DNA from: Basidiobolus ranarum
Lineage: Eukaryota > Basidiobolomycota > Basidiobolomycetes > Basidiobolales
DNA length: 48,230 bases
Assembly (NCBI GenBank): GCA_040143965.1
Contig: JASJQH010006896.1
Location: 1-48,230 of the forward strand
Reading direction: 5' to 3'
Shown: positions 33,896-44,640 of the stretch, one piece after another
How positions within the stretch are numbered: position 1 is the first letter of the stretch
How the letters are laid out: each line of letters begins with the position of its first letter
Translations under genes and position numbers: made by a program
The notes under the pieces: model-generated
The model's database searches: none
What the model was told of the DNA's origin: nothing
The model's input: the letters and a program-made list of their open reading frames with translations, nothing else

Positions 33896-35059
33896 ATGAC
33901 CGTTTCCATTTCCCCCGAAGAGTACAGAAAGCGCAAAGTCGCCCTTATCAGTGGTGAGTTTCTCTACTTCGTCCTCAAATTTTTATGCTCCTGCAGTATC
34001 TGACGTATTTTTTATCAACATTTGATAGGTATCACCGGTCAAGATGGTTCTTACTTGACCGAGTTCTTGATCTCCAAGGGATACACCGTCCATGGTATCA
34101 TTCGTCGTTCTTCCTCTTTCAACACCGGAAGAATCGAGCACTTGTACAAAGATCTCCATGAAGATGGCTCACCCAAGATGGTCCTTCACTATGGTGATTT
34201 GACCGACTCCACCTGCTTGGTTCACATCATATCCCAGATCCAACCTACTGAGATCTATAACTTGGCTGCCCAATCCCATGTCAAGGTATCTTTCGATATG
34301 GCTGAATATACTGGTGATGTTGTCGGACTTGGTACACTTCGTTTATTGGATGCTGTTCGTACTTGTGGACTTACCAAGCACGTTCGTTTCTACCAAGCCT
34401 CCACATCAGAGCTGTTCGGTCAAGTGGTAGAAACCCCTCAAAAGGAAACTACCCCGTTCTACCCTCGCTCCCCCTATGGTGTTGCTAAGTTGTATGCTTA
34501 CTGGATTGTAGTCAACTACAGAGAGGCATATGATATGTATGCTTGCAATGGAATTCTCTTCAATCACGAATCACCCCGTCGTGGCCGTACTTTCGTCACT
34601 CGTAAGATCTCACGTGCTGTAGCTAACATCCATTTGGGCAACCAAGAGTGCATCTATCTTGGTAATGTTGACTCTAAGCGTGATTGGGGACACGCTCGCG
34701 ATCATATCGAAGGTATGTGGATGATGCTTCAACAAGATCATCCTGAAGACTTTGTCTTGGCTACTGGCGAAACCCACACTGTTCGTGAGTATGTTGAGAA
34801 GGCATTCAAGGTTGTTGGTAAGGACATCATCTGGGAAGGCAAGGAAGAGGGTCTGGTTGGTAAGGAAGCCGACACTGGTATTGTTCGCGTTCGTATTGAT
34901 CCCAAGTACTATCGCCCCACCGAAGTAGAACTATTGTTGGGTGACTCAACCAAGGCTCAAACGATGATGGGTTGGAAGCCTAAGGTCACCTTCGATAAAT
35001 TAGTTGAAGAGATGGTTCTCTGCGATATTGAAGGAGTTAAATCCGGAGACATCAATTAA
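33896..35059 (+). CDS. GDP-mannose 4,6-dehydratase, tandem copy 1 (with intron, altered conserved residues)
   Basis: Converts GDP-mannose to GDP-4-keto-6-deoxymannose, the first step toward GDP-fucose or related deoxysugars. Exons 33896-33953 and 34029-35059 give 362 residues. The intron splits the nucleotide-binding Gly loop ([10 protein letters not shown]). Catalytic Thr and Glu in ASTSEL and the YxxxK pair in [12 protein letters not shown] are present, as is NHESPRRG. Compared with copy 2 and with the enzyme family, it carries NLAAQSH for NLGAQSH, TGDVVG for TADVDG, SELFG for SELYG and RDHIEG for RDYIEG. These changes near the cofactor and subunit contacts suggest relaxed or shifted function. 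It is 0.8 kb upstream of copy 2 in the same orientation, and long blocks are nearly identical. Confidence 0.93.
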
Positions 35060-35868
35060 TCCAAATAATCATATTCTAGCATAAGAACTGATTTCTACTT
35101 TCTGATACTTCACCCTTCACCTCCCCTCCTAACCCCATGTGTCTAAAAGTGAATAGTGTGTTTGAGTAGTATGTATTTTTAATTTCTCAACAATTTCATT
35201 CTTATAAATTGCGCTTCATATCAGGACTCATATCAGGACCCCATATCCTCAAATCTAATCCCTAACCCAATGCCAAGGATTTCGGGTAAATGATGTCCAT
35301 TGGATCGTTATCTAGTTCTCAATAATAGCTTAGAAAAATGACGCTAAATTCGAGATCAGTTATGTGACTTGTGGATTTGTAGTCTATCTTTCGGTTGGAG
35401 CTCATTCATTGGGTTATGAAATTTAGGACAAATGTGTGTAACCGTTAATATTAGATTAAAGGATAAAATGAAGTTGGTGTAGGCTATCAGTTAGTACGTG
35501 TAAGGCCTTCAGTAGGGTTAGGGTGAACACTATGATTTATGGCGTATATATAATCATCTAGAAATTGAATGTATCGTAATTATAGTCGTGTTCCTATCTT
35601 GATCATCGACTAGAATGGCTCTGTGTCATATCTATGTTCCATGATGTTAGGGCAAGTGCTTTTTTTAGGATCCTCTCTCGTTACATTTCTATGTAAGAGA
35701 ATATTAAGCTAATAATTTGTACTTCATTGTCACACGTTAAGGGTACATTCGAATATAGTTTAGTCTTCTTGAACGTTTTGAATATACAGAAATGTTGACT
35801 ATATAAAGGAATATTCATTCCTCTCCATCCACATTACTCCTTAATCTTGTAAAAACTCATAGTCTATT
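35060..35868. other. Spacer between the two GDP-mannose dehydratase genes
   Basis: About 810 bases holding the 3' end of copy 1 and promoter of copy 2. Contains telomere-like pieces at 35256-35269 (CTAATCCCTAACCC) and 35512-35524 (AGTAGGGTTAGGG). Not visibly similar to the promoter of copy 1. Confidence 0.55.
35799..35806 (+). promoter_or_regulatory. TATA box of GDP-mannose dehydratase copy 2
   Basis: CTATATAAAG lies about 65 bases before the ATG at 35869, followed by a pyrimidine-rich leader. Confidence 0.6.
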
Positions 35869-37002
35869 ATGCCTGAACAAGCATCAAATGTTGCCAACCT
35901 TTTTGGTAATCCTAATGGCGTGACTCTTAGTCCAGAAGAATACAGAAGGCGTAAAGTTGCCCTTATCAGTGGTATCACTGGTCAAGATGGCTCTTACTTG
36001 ACTGAGTTTTTGATCTCCAAGGGATACACCGTCCATGGTATCATTCGTCGTTCTTCCTCTTTCAACACCGGAAGAATCGAGCACTTGTACAAAGATCTCC
36101 ATGAAGATGGCTCACCCAAGATGGTTCTTCACTATGGTGATTTGACCGACTCCACCTGCTTGGTTCACATCATATCCCAGATCCAACCTACTGAGATCTA
36201 TAACTTGGGTGCCCAATCCCATGTCAAGGTATCTTTCGATATGGCTGAATACACTGCTGATGTTGATGGACTTGGTACACTTCGCTTACTGGATGCCATC
36301 CGCACTTGTGGACTTACCAAGCATATTCGTTTCTACCAAGCCTCCACATCAGAGTTGTACGGTCAAGTGGTAGAAACCCCTCAAAAGGAAACTACCCCGT
36401 TCTACCCTCGCTCCCCCTATGGTGTTGCTAAGTTGTATGCTTACTGGATTGTAGTCAACTACAGAGAGGCATATGATATGTATGCTTGCAATGGAATTCT
36501 CTTCAATCACGAATCACCCCGTCGTGGCCGTACTTTCGTCACTCGTAAGATCTCACGTGCCGTAGCTAACATCCATTTGGGCAACCAAGAGTGCATCTAT
36601 CTTGGTAATGTTGACTCTAAGCGTGATTGGGGACACGCTCGTGATTATATTGAAGGTATGTGGATGATGCTTCAACAAGATCATCCTGAAGACTTTGTCT
36701 TGGCTACTGGCGAAACTCACACTGTTCGTGAGTATGTTGAGAAGGCATTCAAGGTTGTTGGTAAGGACATCATCTGGGAAGGCAAGGAAGAGGGTCTGGT
36801 TGGTAAGGAAGCCGACACTGGTATTGCTCGCGTTCGTATTGATCCCAAGTACTATCGCCCCACCGAAGTAGAATTATTGTTGGGTGACCCAGCCAAGGCT
36901 CAAAAGATGATGGGCTGGAAGCGCAAGGTCACTTTCGAAGAATTAGTAAAAGAAATGGTCATCGCAGATATTGAAGGAGTTAAATCCGGAGATATCAATT
37001 AA
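35869..37002 (+). CDS. GDP-mannose 4,6-dehydratase, tandem copy 2 (intronless, canonical)
   Basis: Same reaction as copy 1. One exon of 377 residues, close to the family length (human 372). The N-terminus [20 protein letters not shown] is longer than in copy 1, after which [20 protein letters not shown] aligns. It retains all canonical residues: [64 protein letters not shown] and [14 protein letters not shown]. It has no intron where copy 1 has one in the Gly loop. It is probably the main enzyme, since nothing in it looks degraded. GDP-fucose synthase, the next enzyme, is not in the window. Confidence 0.96.
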   Translation: MPEQASNVANLFGNPNGVTLSPEEYRRRKVALISGITGQDGSYLTEFLISKGYTVHGIIRRSSSFNTGRIEHLYKDLHEDGSPKMVLHYGDLTDSTCLVHIISQIQPTEIYNLGAQSHVKVSFDMAEYTADVDGLGTLRLLDAIRTCGLTKHIRFYQASTSELYGQVVETPQKETTPFYPRSPYGVAKLYAYWIVVNYREAYDMYACNGILFNHESPRRGRTFVTRKISRAVANIHLGNQECIYLGNVDSKRDWGHARDYIEGMWMMLQQDHPEDFVLATGETHTVREYVEKAFKVVGKDIIWEGKEEGLVGKEADTGIARVRIDPKYYRPTEVELLLGDPAKAQKMMGWKRKVTFEELVKEMVIADIEGVKSGDIN

Positions 37003-37218
37003 TCAACATCATCCATAGAGCTTGATATGTAAAAATAATGCTTATTTATTCACTAACTTCTAAAAATTTCATGATGATCTAACATCACCTTGACGTTAGC
37101 GGCCTTCTTTTCTCCACTCTAAATTCACTAGAAAATAAAATAGAAAATCAAATCAAATTCATTTTAATTACAACATTGAATGCGCATTATTATAAGTGAA
37201 GTGTTGACATTTTCATAG

Positions 37219-37932
37219 CTACTTACGACTAGCTACAAATAAATAAATATCTTCACTTCGCCATGTCTCATCCTGTTCATTAGGTTTAATATCCCTAAAA
37301 TGAAAGTAATCTCCGAATTTGGCAAAGAATCGAGCTTCCTCTTCAAATTTTCGACTTTCAAAGGCAAGTAGTACCATCGTTTGGGGATTCGAAAATTTCA
37401 CAAAAGCATCCAATAAAGGTTGATGTAATTTTTCGTCCCAAAGACAATCGGAACAGAGGATTAGGTCTATGGAAGTGTTTAGAAGTTGATCAGTTTTCTC
37501 CAAGTCTGTCCAATCGATAGTCAAAGGAGAAACACTCAGGTTCTCATTGAACTTATTTACGGAAACATTGTACTTTAATAGTGGTAATATACTTGGCTTA
37601 TCACTCAAGTAGAGTTGCTTTAAGTTCGCTATCACTCGTCCAGAAACTAAGCCTACTAAACCAGTACCTGAGCCTAATTCCAAACAATTGACAGCTTTGT
37701 TAATCATTTGGAAAGGCTCTTTCAAAAAGTTTAACTCTGTTGACTCCTGATTGCTACTTTCGGCCAATTTTTCAATGTATTTACTAAGAACATAGCTAGT
37801 ATCCCAAAGTGTACTTCCTACTCCAGCTGCCATATCACCGTTGGAATCCTGATGAATAATCAACGGGGAAATGCTTGAATCGTTGAAAGCATACTCCGTA
37901 GTGAAAGTAGTTGGTGGTATTTCGTCAACCAT
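37219..37932 (-). CDS. METTL21/Efm-type protein methyltransferase (Methyltransf_16)
   Basis: Seven-beta-strand SAM-dependent methyltransferase. Relatives methylate lysines of elongation factors or chaperones. It is a single exon of 237 residues on the minus strand, convergent with GDP-mannose dehydratase copy 2. Motif I is CLELGSGTGLVGL near 85-97, preceded by GSTLWDTSYVLSKYIE, which is typical of the family. LSDKPSILPLLKYNVSVN follows as motif II, then DWTD and DLILCSDCLWDEKLHQPLL as the post-II/III region, where the more usual DVVY is replaced by DCLW. The specific substrate cannot be told from sequence. Confidence 0.88.
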   Translation of the reverse strand: MVDEIPPTTFTTEYAFNDSSISPLIIHQDSNGDMAAGVGSTLWDTSYVLSKYIEKLAESSNQESTELNFLKEPFQMINKAVNCLELGSGTGLVGLVSGRVIANLKQLYLSDKPSILPLLKYNVSVNKFNENLSVSPLTIDWTDLEKTDQLLNTSIDLILCSDCLWDEKLHQPLLDAFVKFSNPQTMVLLAFESRKFEEEARFFAKFGDYFHFRDIKPNEQDETWRSEDIYLFVASRK

Positions 37933-38376
37933 GTTAGAGGATTTGCAATCAGTAATAAATCAGCTCTAAATGATTTTGCTACAATATATTTATTGATTTC
38001 TTGACTAGATTTAATGTACGTCATGAAATATTAAAAACATTCATTCGATTTAAGCTGATAAGGTGTAACACAACATACCACCAAGAACTGTACTGGATAA
38101 CAATTGCATCCTTAGTGAAAATCAGTTGCTGTCACATTAATACACACTAGTTTGTACAATCATATAATATTACGGTTGGTGACTTATAACTTATAGTAAA
38201 TCAAACAAAAAATTACGATTTTTAATAAACGAAATTTGGATTTCTATTCAATTTTTAATACATACAACGCCACAAAGATTTCCTCTAACAGAAGTCATGT
38301 AACAAGTGCTCCGTTAAGAGAAATAAAATAACAATGACATATGAATATATATGACAGAAAGATGGCTAATTACAAT
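37933..38376. other. Intergenic spacer
   Basis: About 440 very AT-rich bases between two minus-strand genes. No coding signal. Confidence 0.5.
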
Positions 38377-40132
38377 TTAAGAATAAAGTCTCTTCTCGTA
38401 TGAGTGTAAGCCATGAACTCCGCCTTCAACTTGAGCAGCGGCAGTACGCTTTTCAAAGCGAACTACATGATTGTAAACATCTTCACGGAGATCATCCAAA
38501 GATTTGACACCAATGTCTTGAAGTCCATGTTGAAGACCAGTGATAAGATAGGGTACAAACTTACGAATGGATCCCTTATCAACAACGGCACCAGCAACAC
38601 CTTGAGCTACCTTGATGACATCGTTTTCAGAGAAATAACGGGATTGAGATCCTTCACCATGGGTACGTTCCATGGCATCCAAGGAACCCATACCACGGTA
38701 TCTCTTAAGACGTTTGCCTTCATGGTAGAAGTATTCTCCAGGTGATTCCAAAGTACCGGCCAAGAGACCTCCCATCATCACAGCACTGGCCCCTAAAGCA
38801 AGTGCCTTGGTGATGTGACCAATGTTGGCAATACCACCATCAGCGATGCAAGGAACTCCGAATTGTCTGGCAAATTGAGCTACCTTGAAGACGGAAGTTC
38901 CCTGAGGACGACCGACAGCCATAACCTCTTGGGTGATACAGATAGAACCAGAACCCATACCAATACGAAGAGCATCGGCACCAGCTTCGATCAATGAAGC
39001 AGCTTGACCACGGGTAACAACATTACCGGCAATAACCTGAACGCTGTCACCATACTTGTTCTTGATGAACTTGATCATCTCAATCTGGTAGATAGAGTTT
39101 CCTTGGCTGGAATCCAAGACAACAATATCTAAGCCAGCTTCGGCAAGCTTGGTCAATCTAAGTTTATCTTCGGGGCGGGTACCGATGGCAGCAGCGCAGA
39201 GTAACTGCTTGGAATGATCCTTCTTGGAAGCAAGAGGGAAATCTTGATTCTTCAAAAGATCGGAACGGGCCAAAATGGCGACCAACTCATTTTGTTCATT
39301 AACAATGGGGAGCTTTCCCTTCTTACTGGTCTTCAAGATCTGATTGGCCTCGTTAAGGGTAACACCCTCCTTGGCGGTAACAAGATCGGTGGTCATAACA
39401 TCCTTCAATGGTTGAGAACCGTCATCTAGGAATTGAATATCACGAGCGGTGACAATACCAAGAAGTTTTCCCTTCAATTTACCAGTATCTAGAAGAAAAT
39501 ATTCGGTTAGCGAGAATTCAGATGAATTAAGTGCTTGTTGCCAATTAATCGATCAGAAAATTTTCTCCACAAGGACAAATTAATGTTCCAATTCGGAAGA
39601 ACGAAAGTTATTTAAATTTTATCTCATCATAAAAGATAATCATTGGCCAGCAATAATAAGAAAAGTACGTACCAGTAATGGGAATACCACAGAAACCCTT
39701 GGTCAACTTGATTTCTCTGACATCATTAACGGTGTGTTCAGGTGTCAAAATAAGAGGATCAACGATGAATCCGTTCTCGAAGGTCTTGACCTTGCGAACC
39801 ATCTCAACTTGTTGCTCGATGCTGCAGTTGTGGTGGATAACACCAATACCTCCCAAGAGAGCCATGTTGATAGCCATATCAGCCTCGGTAACAGTATCCA
39901 TAGGACTTGACATGAATGGAGTCTTGATGGTGATCTTCTTGGTAATCTTACTCTCGAGTCCGACAACGTGAGCTGGGAAATCAATGTATCCAGGCAAGAT
40001 CAAGAAATCGTTGTAGGTGAGACCACCAGAATGCTGAAGATCCATAAGTTCCTCAACGGAAAGACCATCAGGACCCATCTTTGAAAGTACTTCAGTAGCC
40101 TTGGAGGCGTCGAGATACTCGCCAGAAGACAT
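38377..40132 (-). CDS. Inosine-5'-monophosphate dehydrogenase
   Basis: Oxidises IMP to XMP with NAD, the committed step of guanine nucleotide synthesis. It has two exons, 39673-40132 and 38377-39488 on the minus strand, encoding 523 residues, the usual fungal length. It starts [20 protein letters not shown] and has [16 protein letters not shown] and [12 protein letters not shown] in the barrel, then CBS domains at about 115-235 (intron in GIPIT/DTGK). LDSSQGNS follows, then the active-site loop [11 protein letters not shown] with C337, and the mobile flap [10 protein letters not shown]. The end [12 protein letters not shown] is standard. The enzyme supplies GTP needed upstream of GDP-mannose, but adjacency to the dehydratase genes is probably chance. 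Confidence 0.97.
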
Positions 40133-40212
40133 TTTTGGTTTAATTAGAAGGTGAAGGAAACCTTTGGTGGGGTAGGGAGAAGGTATACCAACATTTTAAC
40201 TACACTCGTTGC

Positions 40213-40221
40213 TCTTTTATA
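40213..40221 (-). promoter_or_regulatory. TATA box of IMP dehydrogenase
   Basis: On the minus strand the sequence reads CTATAAAAG about 85 bases upstream of the ATG at 40132. Just beyond it lie poly-A and poly-T tracts (40244-40252 and 40289-40296), typical of nucleosome-poor fungal promoters. Confidence 0.65.
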
Positions 40222-41553
40222 GACACCAGAAAGAGCTCAGACTAAAAAAAAACTCTCCTCCCATCAAGCCATTCCATTGGTCAGTCGTTTTTTTTCTCAC
40301 TCTCCTCCTGTCTATCCTTCATCTCACCCTGTTATGATGGGTATTTACACATTCACTGGGCGAATCAAGTCAACAAAATATAGACGAATAAATATTGCGG
40401 CAATTGTTTCGGATTAATTATTGATATTGAGGAGATTCGAATTATTTCCAATGATTAATAATTGCCCAGCATTTAGAATAGTATAGCACCTTCAGTGTAA
40501 CTAACACATGGCTACACAACCCTTGATTGATAAGATAGTCTTTGATAAGATGAAAATCATAGTTAGGGTTAGGATTATTGAAATAGTTGCATAGTTGTTA
40601 ATGACATAGTTGCATGGTTGTATATTGAGACGCAAATCGTTTTGTAAATATTCAAATACTCACTTGTGATATCTGGAATGCATAGAAATAAAATCAATTA
40701 GTCAAGTGTTGTTTTCATCAGCCATATAAAGTCATGGATGTAGTAGCCTTAAGTATTATTCCCGCATAAAATGTACATCAAGTACACGTTAACTTAACTA
40801 TACATCAGTCAGTGTTGAAATATTCATATCTTATCAACTATAATCTTGGAACAAAAATGTCAACATCAATGTTTACTTGTGAACTTGAGCATAAACTAGG
40901 ACTGGAATTGAACAAGCTTATATAGTTATTCTTCAGTTCACACAGAAATCTAGAATAGATGTATTTATATGTAAATTGAAAAGAATATTATAAGTATATG
41001 GTGCTTTACTGTGAATTCAGCAGTGAGATTAAGCAGAATATTGCCTGAGAAAAAGTCGCCGTTAGTGAAGTTCCAGTACATTGGATTGCGGTACTAGCTT
41101 AGTTTTTCATCAAACTTGAGTTATCTGTTAGCATGGTGTGTAATGGATAAACTAGGCTCTAAAATTGCTTAAAATTAAACAAAGTCAAGTTTATTTTATT
41201 TTTTTATGCGGACAAGTGGCTTCTTATCGTATAGAACAACGACCAAGATGTTGAAAATATTACTGGGTAATGGACCTATTGATAGAAACTTCCACATTGT
41301 TACCATAAATCCGAGAGTATTCCTAATCAAGTATCTAAAATGACAAATTGAATCCAGTGGTTATTAATAGCTAACCCTAAACGATTTGGTCCATGTTTTC
41401 GAAAAGTCAATGCCACGTAGTTCAAAAATTCCATTTACTTCCACTAACCCGCATTACGATTGGGACTAGACTGATGAGGATTTATATATACATTTGCTAA
41501 ATATTGACAATCAATATGCCAGATATACCTTCATACACGTTCTTATGGAAGCT

Positions 41554-41567
41554 TTAACCCTAACCCT
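41554..41567 (-). repeat. Interstitial telomere-like motif
   Basis: TTAACCCTAACCCT on the plus strand, i.e. two TTAGGG-type units on the minus strand. A second single AACCCTAA box lies at 41371-41380. Confidence 0.8.
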
Positions 41568-41869
41568 GGGTTATCTAAACTACATCCAGTAATGATCCTA
41601 GCAGAATAAATTTCCTTAAACTTGAAGGAGGATTGAGTAGTCTAGACCAGATATATGAAAGAAAAACGTGATTTTAGATCTAGATTTTTATATGTACAAG
41701 CGCTTTATCAGCTTTAGTATCCAAATATATATGCGGTAGGATTAGGTGAATGAGAAATGATAGGATAACTGAATGATGAGGATATTCGCAAGAAGTGATC
41801 ACCGGGATAATTAGTTGGGAATGTCTGATACTTGGGGTTATTTCTGCTGCAATGGTATAGTGAAGATGG

Positions 41870-42616
41870 TTAGCACATCTGTTGCACGGTTCTGTTGCAT
41901 ATTAAGGAATCAGCTCGATCCTCACGAATCGATTGCTCATGGTACATCGGAGGTTGCATCTCCCGTATTTCGAATGTATCATTGTAATAAGGTGGGGGCG
42001 GTGGGATGCTGTTGGCTTTTAGACTTGAGGCTAATGGGTGCCGTCCAGACTGAGTAGATGTACGATTAACAGTCTTTGGAAGAATAGTTCTCTCTGAGAG
42101 TCTTCTTTGAAGTAAAAGGGGATGAACACCGGTAGCAAAAGTAGTGGTATTTACTTTTAGAATCGTTTGATGGATTAGAAGTAATTGATGTAGCGGGCGC
42201 ATTTTGGAATTTTGAAGTTTTTTCATGCTATCAACATACACTTGCTTGAGTGGTGAGAACTCACTACGAAAGAGAAACTCCGTCTGTTGAAATGTAATAT
42301 CACACAACTGTGGTAGGTCCGCGCCCTCTTCCTCGTCTATTTCATATGCATCTTTACTTGGGTTTCTCGGTTTGGAAATCCCTTTAATAAATCGGAGGAT
42401 TGGATTGCGGGAAAAGTATGACATCTTCGTATCGTCAGCAGAAATCTCAAGCGTATTGCTTTCCTCGCAACTCGTAGGGGTAGAGTTTATAGGATGTTCT
42501 GGTGAGTCGATAGGCTTCACTATTAATCCCTTAGTATCGCCATTTTGGAATAAAGAGGAGAGTCTCTTCTTTAGAGAGGATTTCTTCCTCAAATGTTGAT
42601 CAGGAATATTGCGCAT
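41870..42616 (-). CDS. Soluble protein with two PPxY motifs, family unknown
   Basis: A single-exon minus-strand gene of 248 residues. The N-terminus is strongly basic (RKKSSLKKRLSSLFQ). The middle is polar with an acidic patch (IDEEEGADLPQL). The C-terminal part carries two close WW-domain ligands, PPPPPY ending at 210 and QPPMY at 221-225, followed by an acidic/basic tail. No signal peptide or membrane helix is seen, so it should be cytosolic. Double PPxY sites are typical of Nedd4/Rsp5 adaptors, and a functional pairing with the PY-bearing membrane protein at 28.2 kb is possible but unproven. A TATA-like TATAAAAG on the minus strand lies about 125 bases upstream of the ATG. Confidence 0.7.
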   Translation of the reverse strand: MRNIPDQHLRKKSSLKKRLSSLFQNGDTKGLIVKPIDSPEHPINSTPTSCEESNTLEISADDTKMSYFSRNPILRFIKGISKPRNPSKDAYEIDEEEGADLPQLCDITFQQTEFLFRSEFSPLKQVYVDSMKKLQNSKMRPLHQLLLIHQTILKVNTTTFATGVHPLLLQRRLSERTILPKTVNRTSTQSGRHPLASSLKANSIPPPPPYYNDTFEIREMQPPMYHEQSIREDRADSLICNRTVQQMC

Positions 42617-43412
42617 AAGCTTTAAATTTAGGGGGAAATATCTAATCGGAAGAAAAAAACTATTTGAATGGGTAGGACGTTTGCTTTGCTTTGGAAGCTG
42701 TTAATGAAAGTTTGCACTAGTTTGGGGACAAACCTTGGCCTTTTATATTGAACAAACCTTGAGGTAACACTAAATTTATAATTAGAATTATTTCAAACTA
42801 AGATGCTGGTAAAATTATCTCAATTCCACCGATCAAAAGTGGTATTGAATCCTTTAACTAAGCTGGGTACTAGTTCCCCGCTTATCGGAGAGTGCTAATT
42901 TGAACAGTAAACTCCGGTACGTTAGAATTCTCACCTAATGCTATGACAATCACAGCATAGGCCTATATTGATTGGCTACGGATAACTTGTATATCACATA
43001 ATTGAATATGCTTATCTACTACATGTTATCTAGAATATTTGATTCCAGTGCGTTGATTGGAGATAAGACTTAATATATATGTATTGTGTCCTATTGGTTG
43101 AAAATTCATCGATTAAGCAAGATTTTCTTATCAGTTGGTAGAACAAGCATCAAAACAGTCATCGGATTAGGATAATAAGTATTTTACTTATTGAATTGCA
43201 CATTACACCAATCGTTGCATAGCTCTGCGCAATGCGATAAGGATAGGATAATAGAATGGGAATGTGTGCTAGGCGATTGCAAAGCTAAGCGATTGCACTG
43301 GTATTATTGCTGCAATGTTGTTACAAAAATTGCATTAGTAACCAACTAGAAGCTAGATTGATAAATCGGTGTAAGCATTCTAACTAGATCTGATATTTCC
43401 GTTAGTGGTGGC

Positions 43413-43465
43413 CTAACCCTAAGCCGTTCGAGTAATGCTAACTGTCAATGGTCTAACCTAACCCT
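43413..43465 (-). repeat. Pair of telomere-like boxes
   Basis: CTAACCCTAA at 43413-43422 and CTAACCTAACCCTT at 43452-43465, both in the C-rich orientation on the plus strand. Confidence 0.75.
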
Positions 43466-44151
43466 TGTTTACATTTGTTGTTGATAGTCTACCCTGGTTT
43501 AAAAGTGTTGTCGACAAATACTGAAGCTTAGTAAGTGTTATGTACGTAGATAGCCTTGAGAGTCACGATTCTTTTTTTATTCTTTTTTCCTCACTCACAG
43601 CGGAGTATCATATTCTATGGAAAGGTGCATGCGATTAATGCTTAATTATTAAGTGGATGTAACAACAATTCAAAATTAACTAAGTGGAGAAGTCTTTCCT
43701 CACGTATGTCTCATTTCACACTATGGTAACTGGTAACAATTTGCTTTAACTTCATCTGCGGATAGTGTCTCAAATGGCTACATCTGCGCAGTTATCTGGC
43801 AATTAAGCCAGCATTTTAAACTAGCGTTTGGTCGAGTCATTTATACAAAAGGCTCATGAAAATGGGGTAGATGGGTCTGGGTTGGTGATGAGATTCTAGT
43901 GCACATTCATATTATGTTTCCTAATGTATACTGCAATGCTTTCTTCTAGATCAATTCTTTCTTGCATAAATAGCAAAGAAGCAATCCTGCCCTTGTTCTA
44001 ATTTCGACATGGGCATAGTTTTGTAGAGCCTTATTTAGCAATTCTGGATAATCCTAATAATATTTACCTCAAATAAAATGGTAGTTATTTTGACAGGATA
44101 CATACTGTATTTACCATGCATAATTTCCTCTGCATTTCATGGAGATGACTT

Positions 44152-44188
44152 GTAATACCACCGTAATACTACCACCGTAATACTACCC
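44152..44188 (+). repeat. 12-15 bp short tandem repeat
   Basis: The phrase taataccaccg / taatactaccaccg / taatactaccc repeats about three times. Probably slippage-generated. Confidence 0.75.
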
Positions 44189-44640
44189 AGTGCTTGTTGA
44201 GTAACACTCAGTTCAACACCTGTCCAATGGTTTTAATCTGGATAGCACAATGTATATGAAGTGATTCTAATATAATATTATTTAGCATTTGGGGTCTGAT
44301 TGGTTTCAACATCACGGATCTGATAATCATTGCCTCAATAAGCCTAAGTTCTCTTTCCTTCATTATGCTACCATCACTACTCATCTATCAATACTGAAAA
44401 CATATACATAATTCAATATCTTCGGTGCATGATTTCTTTGTTCTCAATTTCACTTTCACTTTCATTACTTTTTCACCAATATAGGATGATCAGTAATAAT
44501 CTATGGTCATCATAAGAGTAAGCAAATTCCTGAATCGCCTAAAATCCCTTTTATTAGGGGAAAGTATATTTAATTGAAAAGTAGACTCAGGATATTTCCA
44601 ACCTAAACAGATTTCTACATGTATGTTAAAGTGTGTCGGG

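Larger units (their letters stand above)
40133..41869. other. Long intergenic region upstream of IMP dehydrogenase
   Basis: About 1.7 kb. The part near 40213-40310 is the IMP dehydrogenase promoter, with opposed A9 and T8 tracts. Telomere-like motifs occur at 40561-40573, 41371-41380 and 41554-41567. No supported gene. Confidence 0.55.
42617..44640. other. Long gene-free region
   Basis: About 2 kb, AT-rich. Contains telomere-like boxes at 43413-43422 and 43451-43465, a T7/T6 pyrimidine stretch near 43570-43590, a short tandem repeat at 44152-44188, and a small cactttcactttcatt repeat near 44450-44467. No coding signal. Confidence 0.5.

Noticed and set aside
33896-37002. Intronless dehydratase copy as a retrocopy
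   Set aside because: It has its own TATA promoter, a distinct N-terminus and no A-tract or target duplication after the stop, and it keeps the more canonical residues, so intron loss or gain is equally possible.
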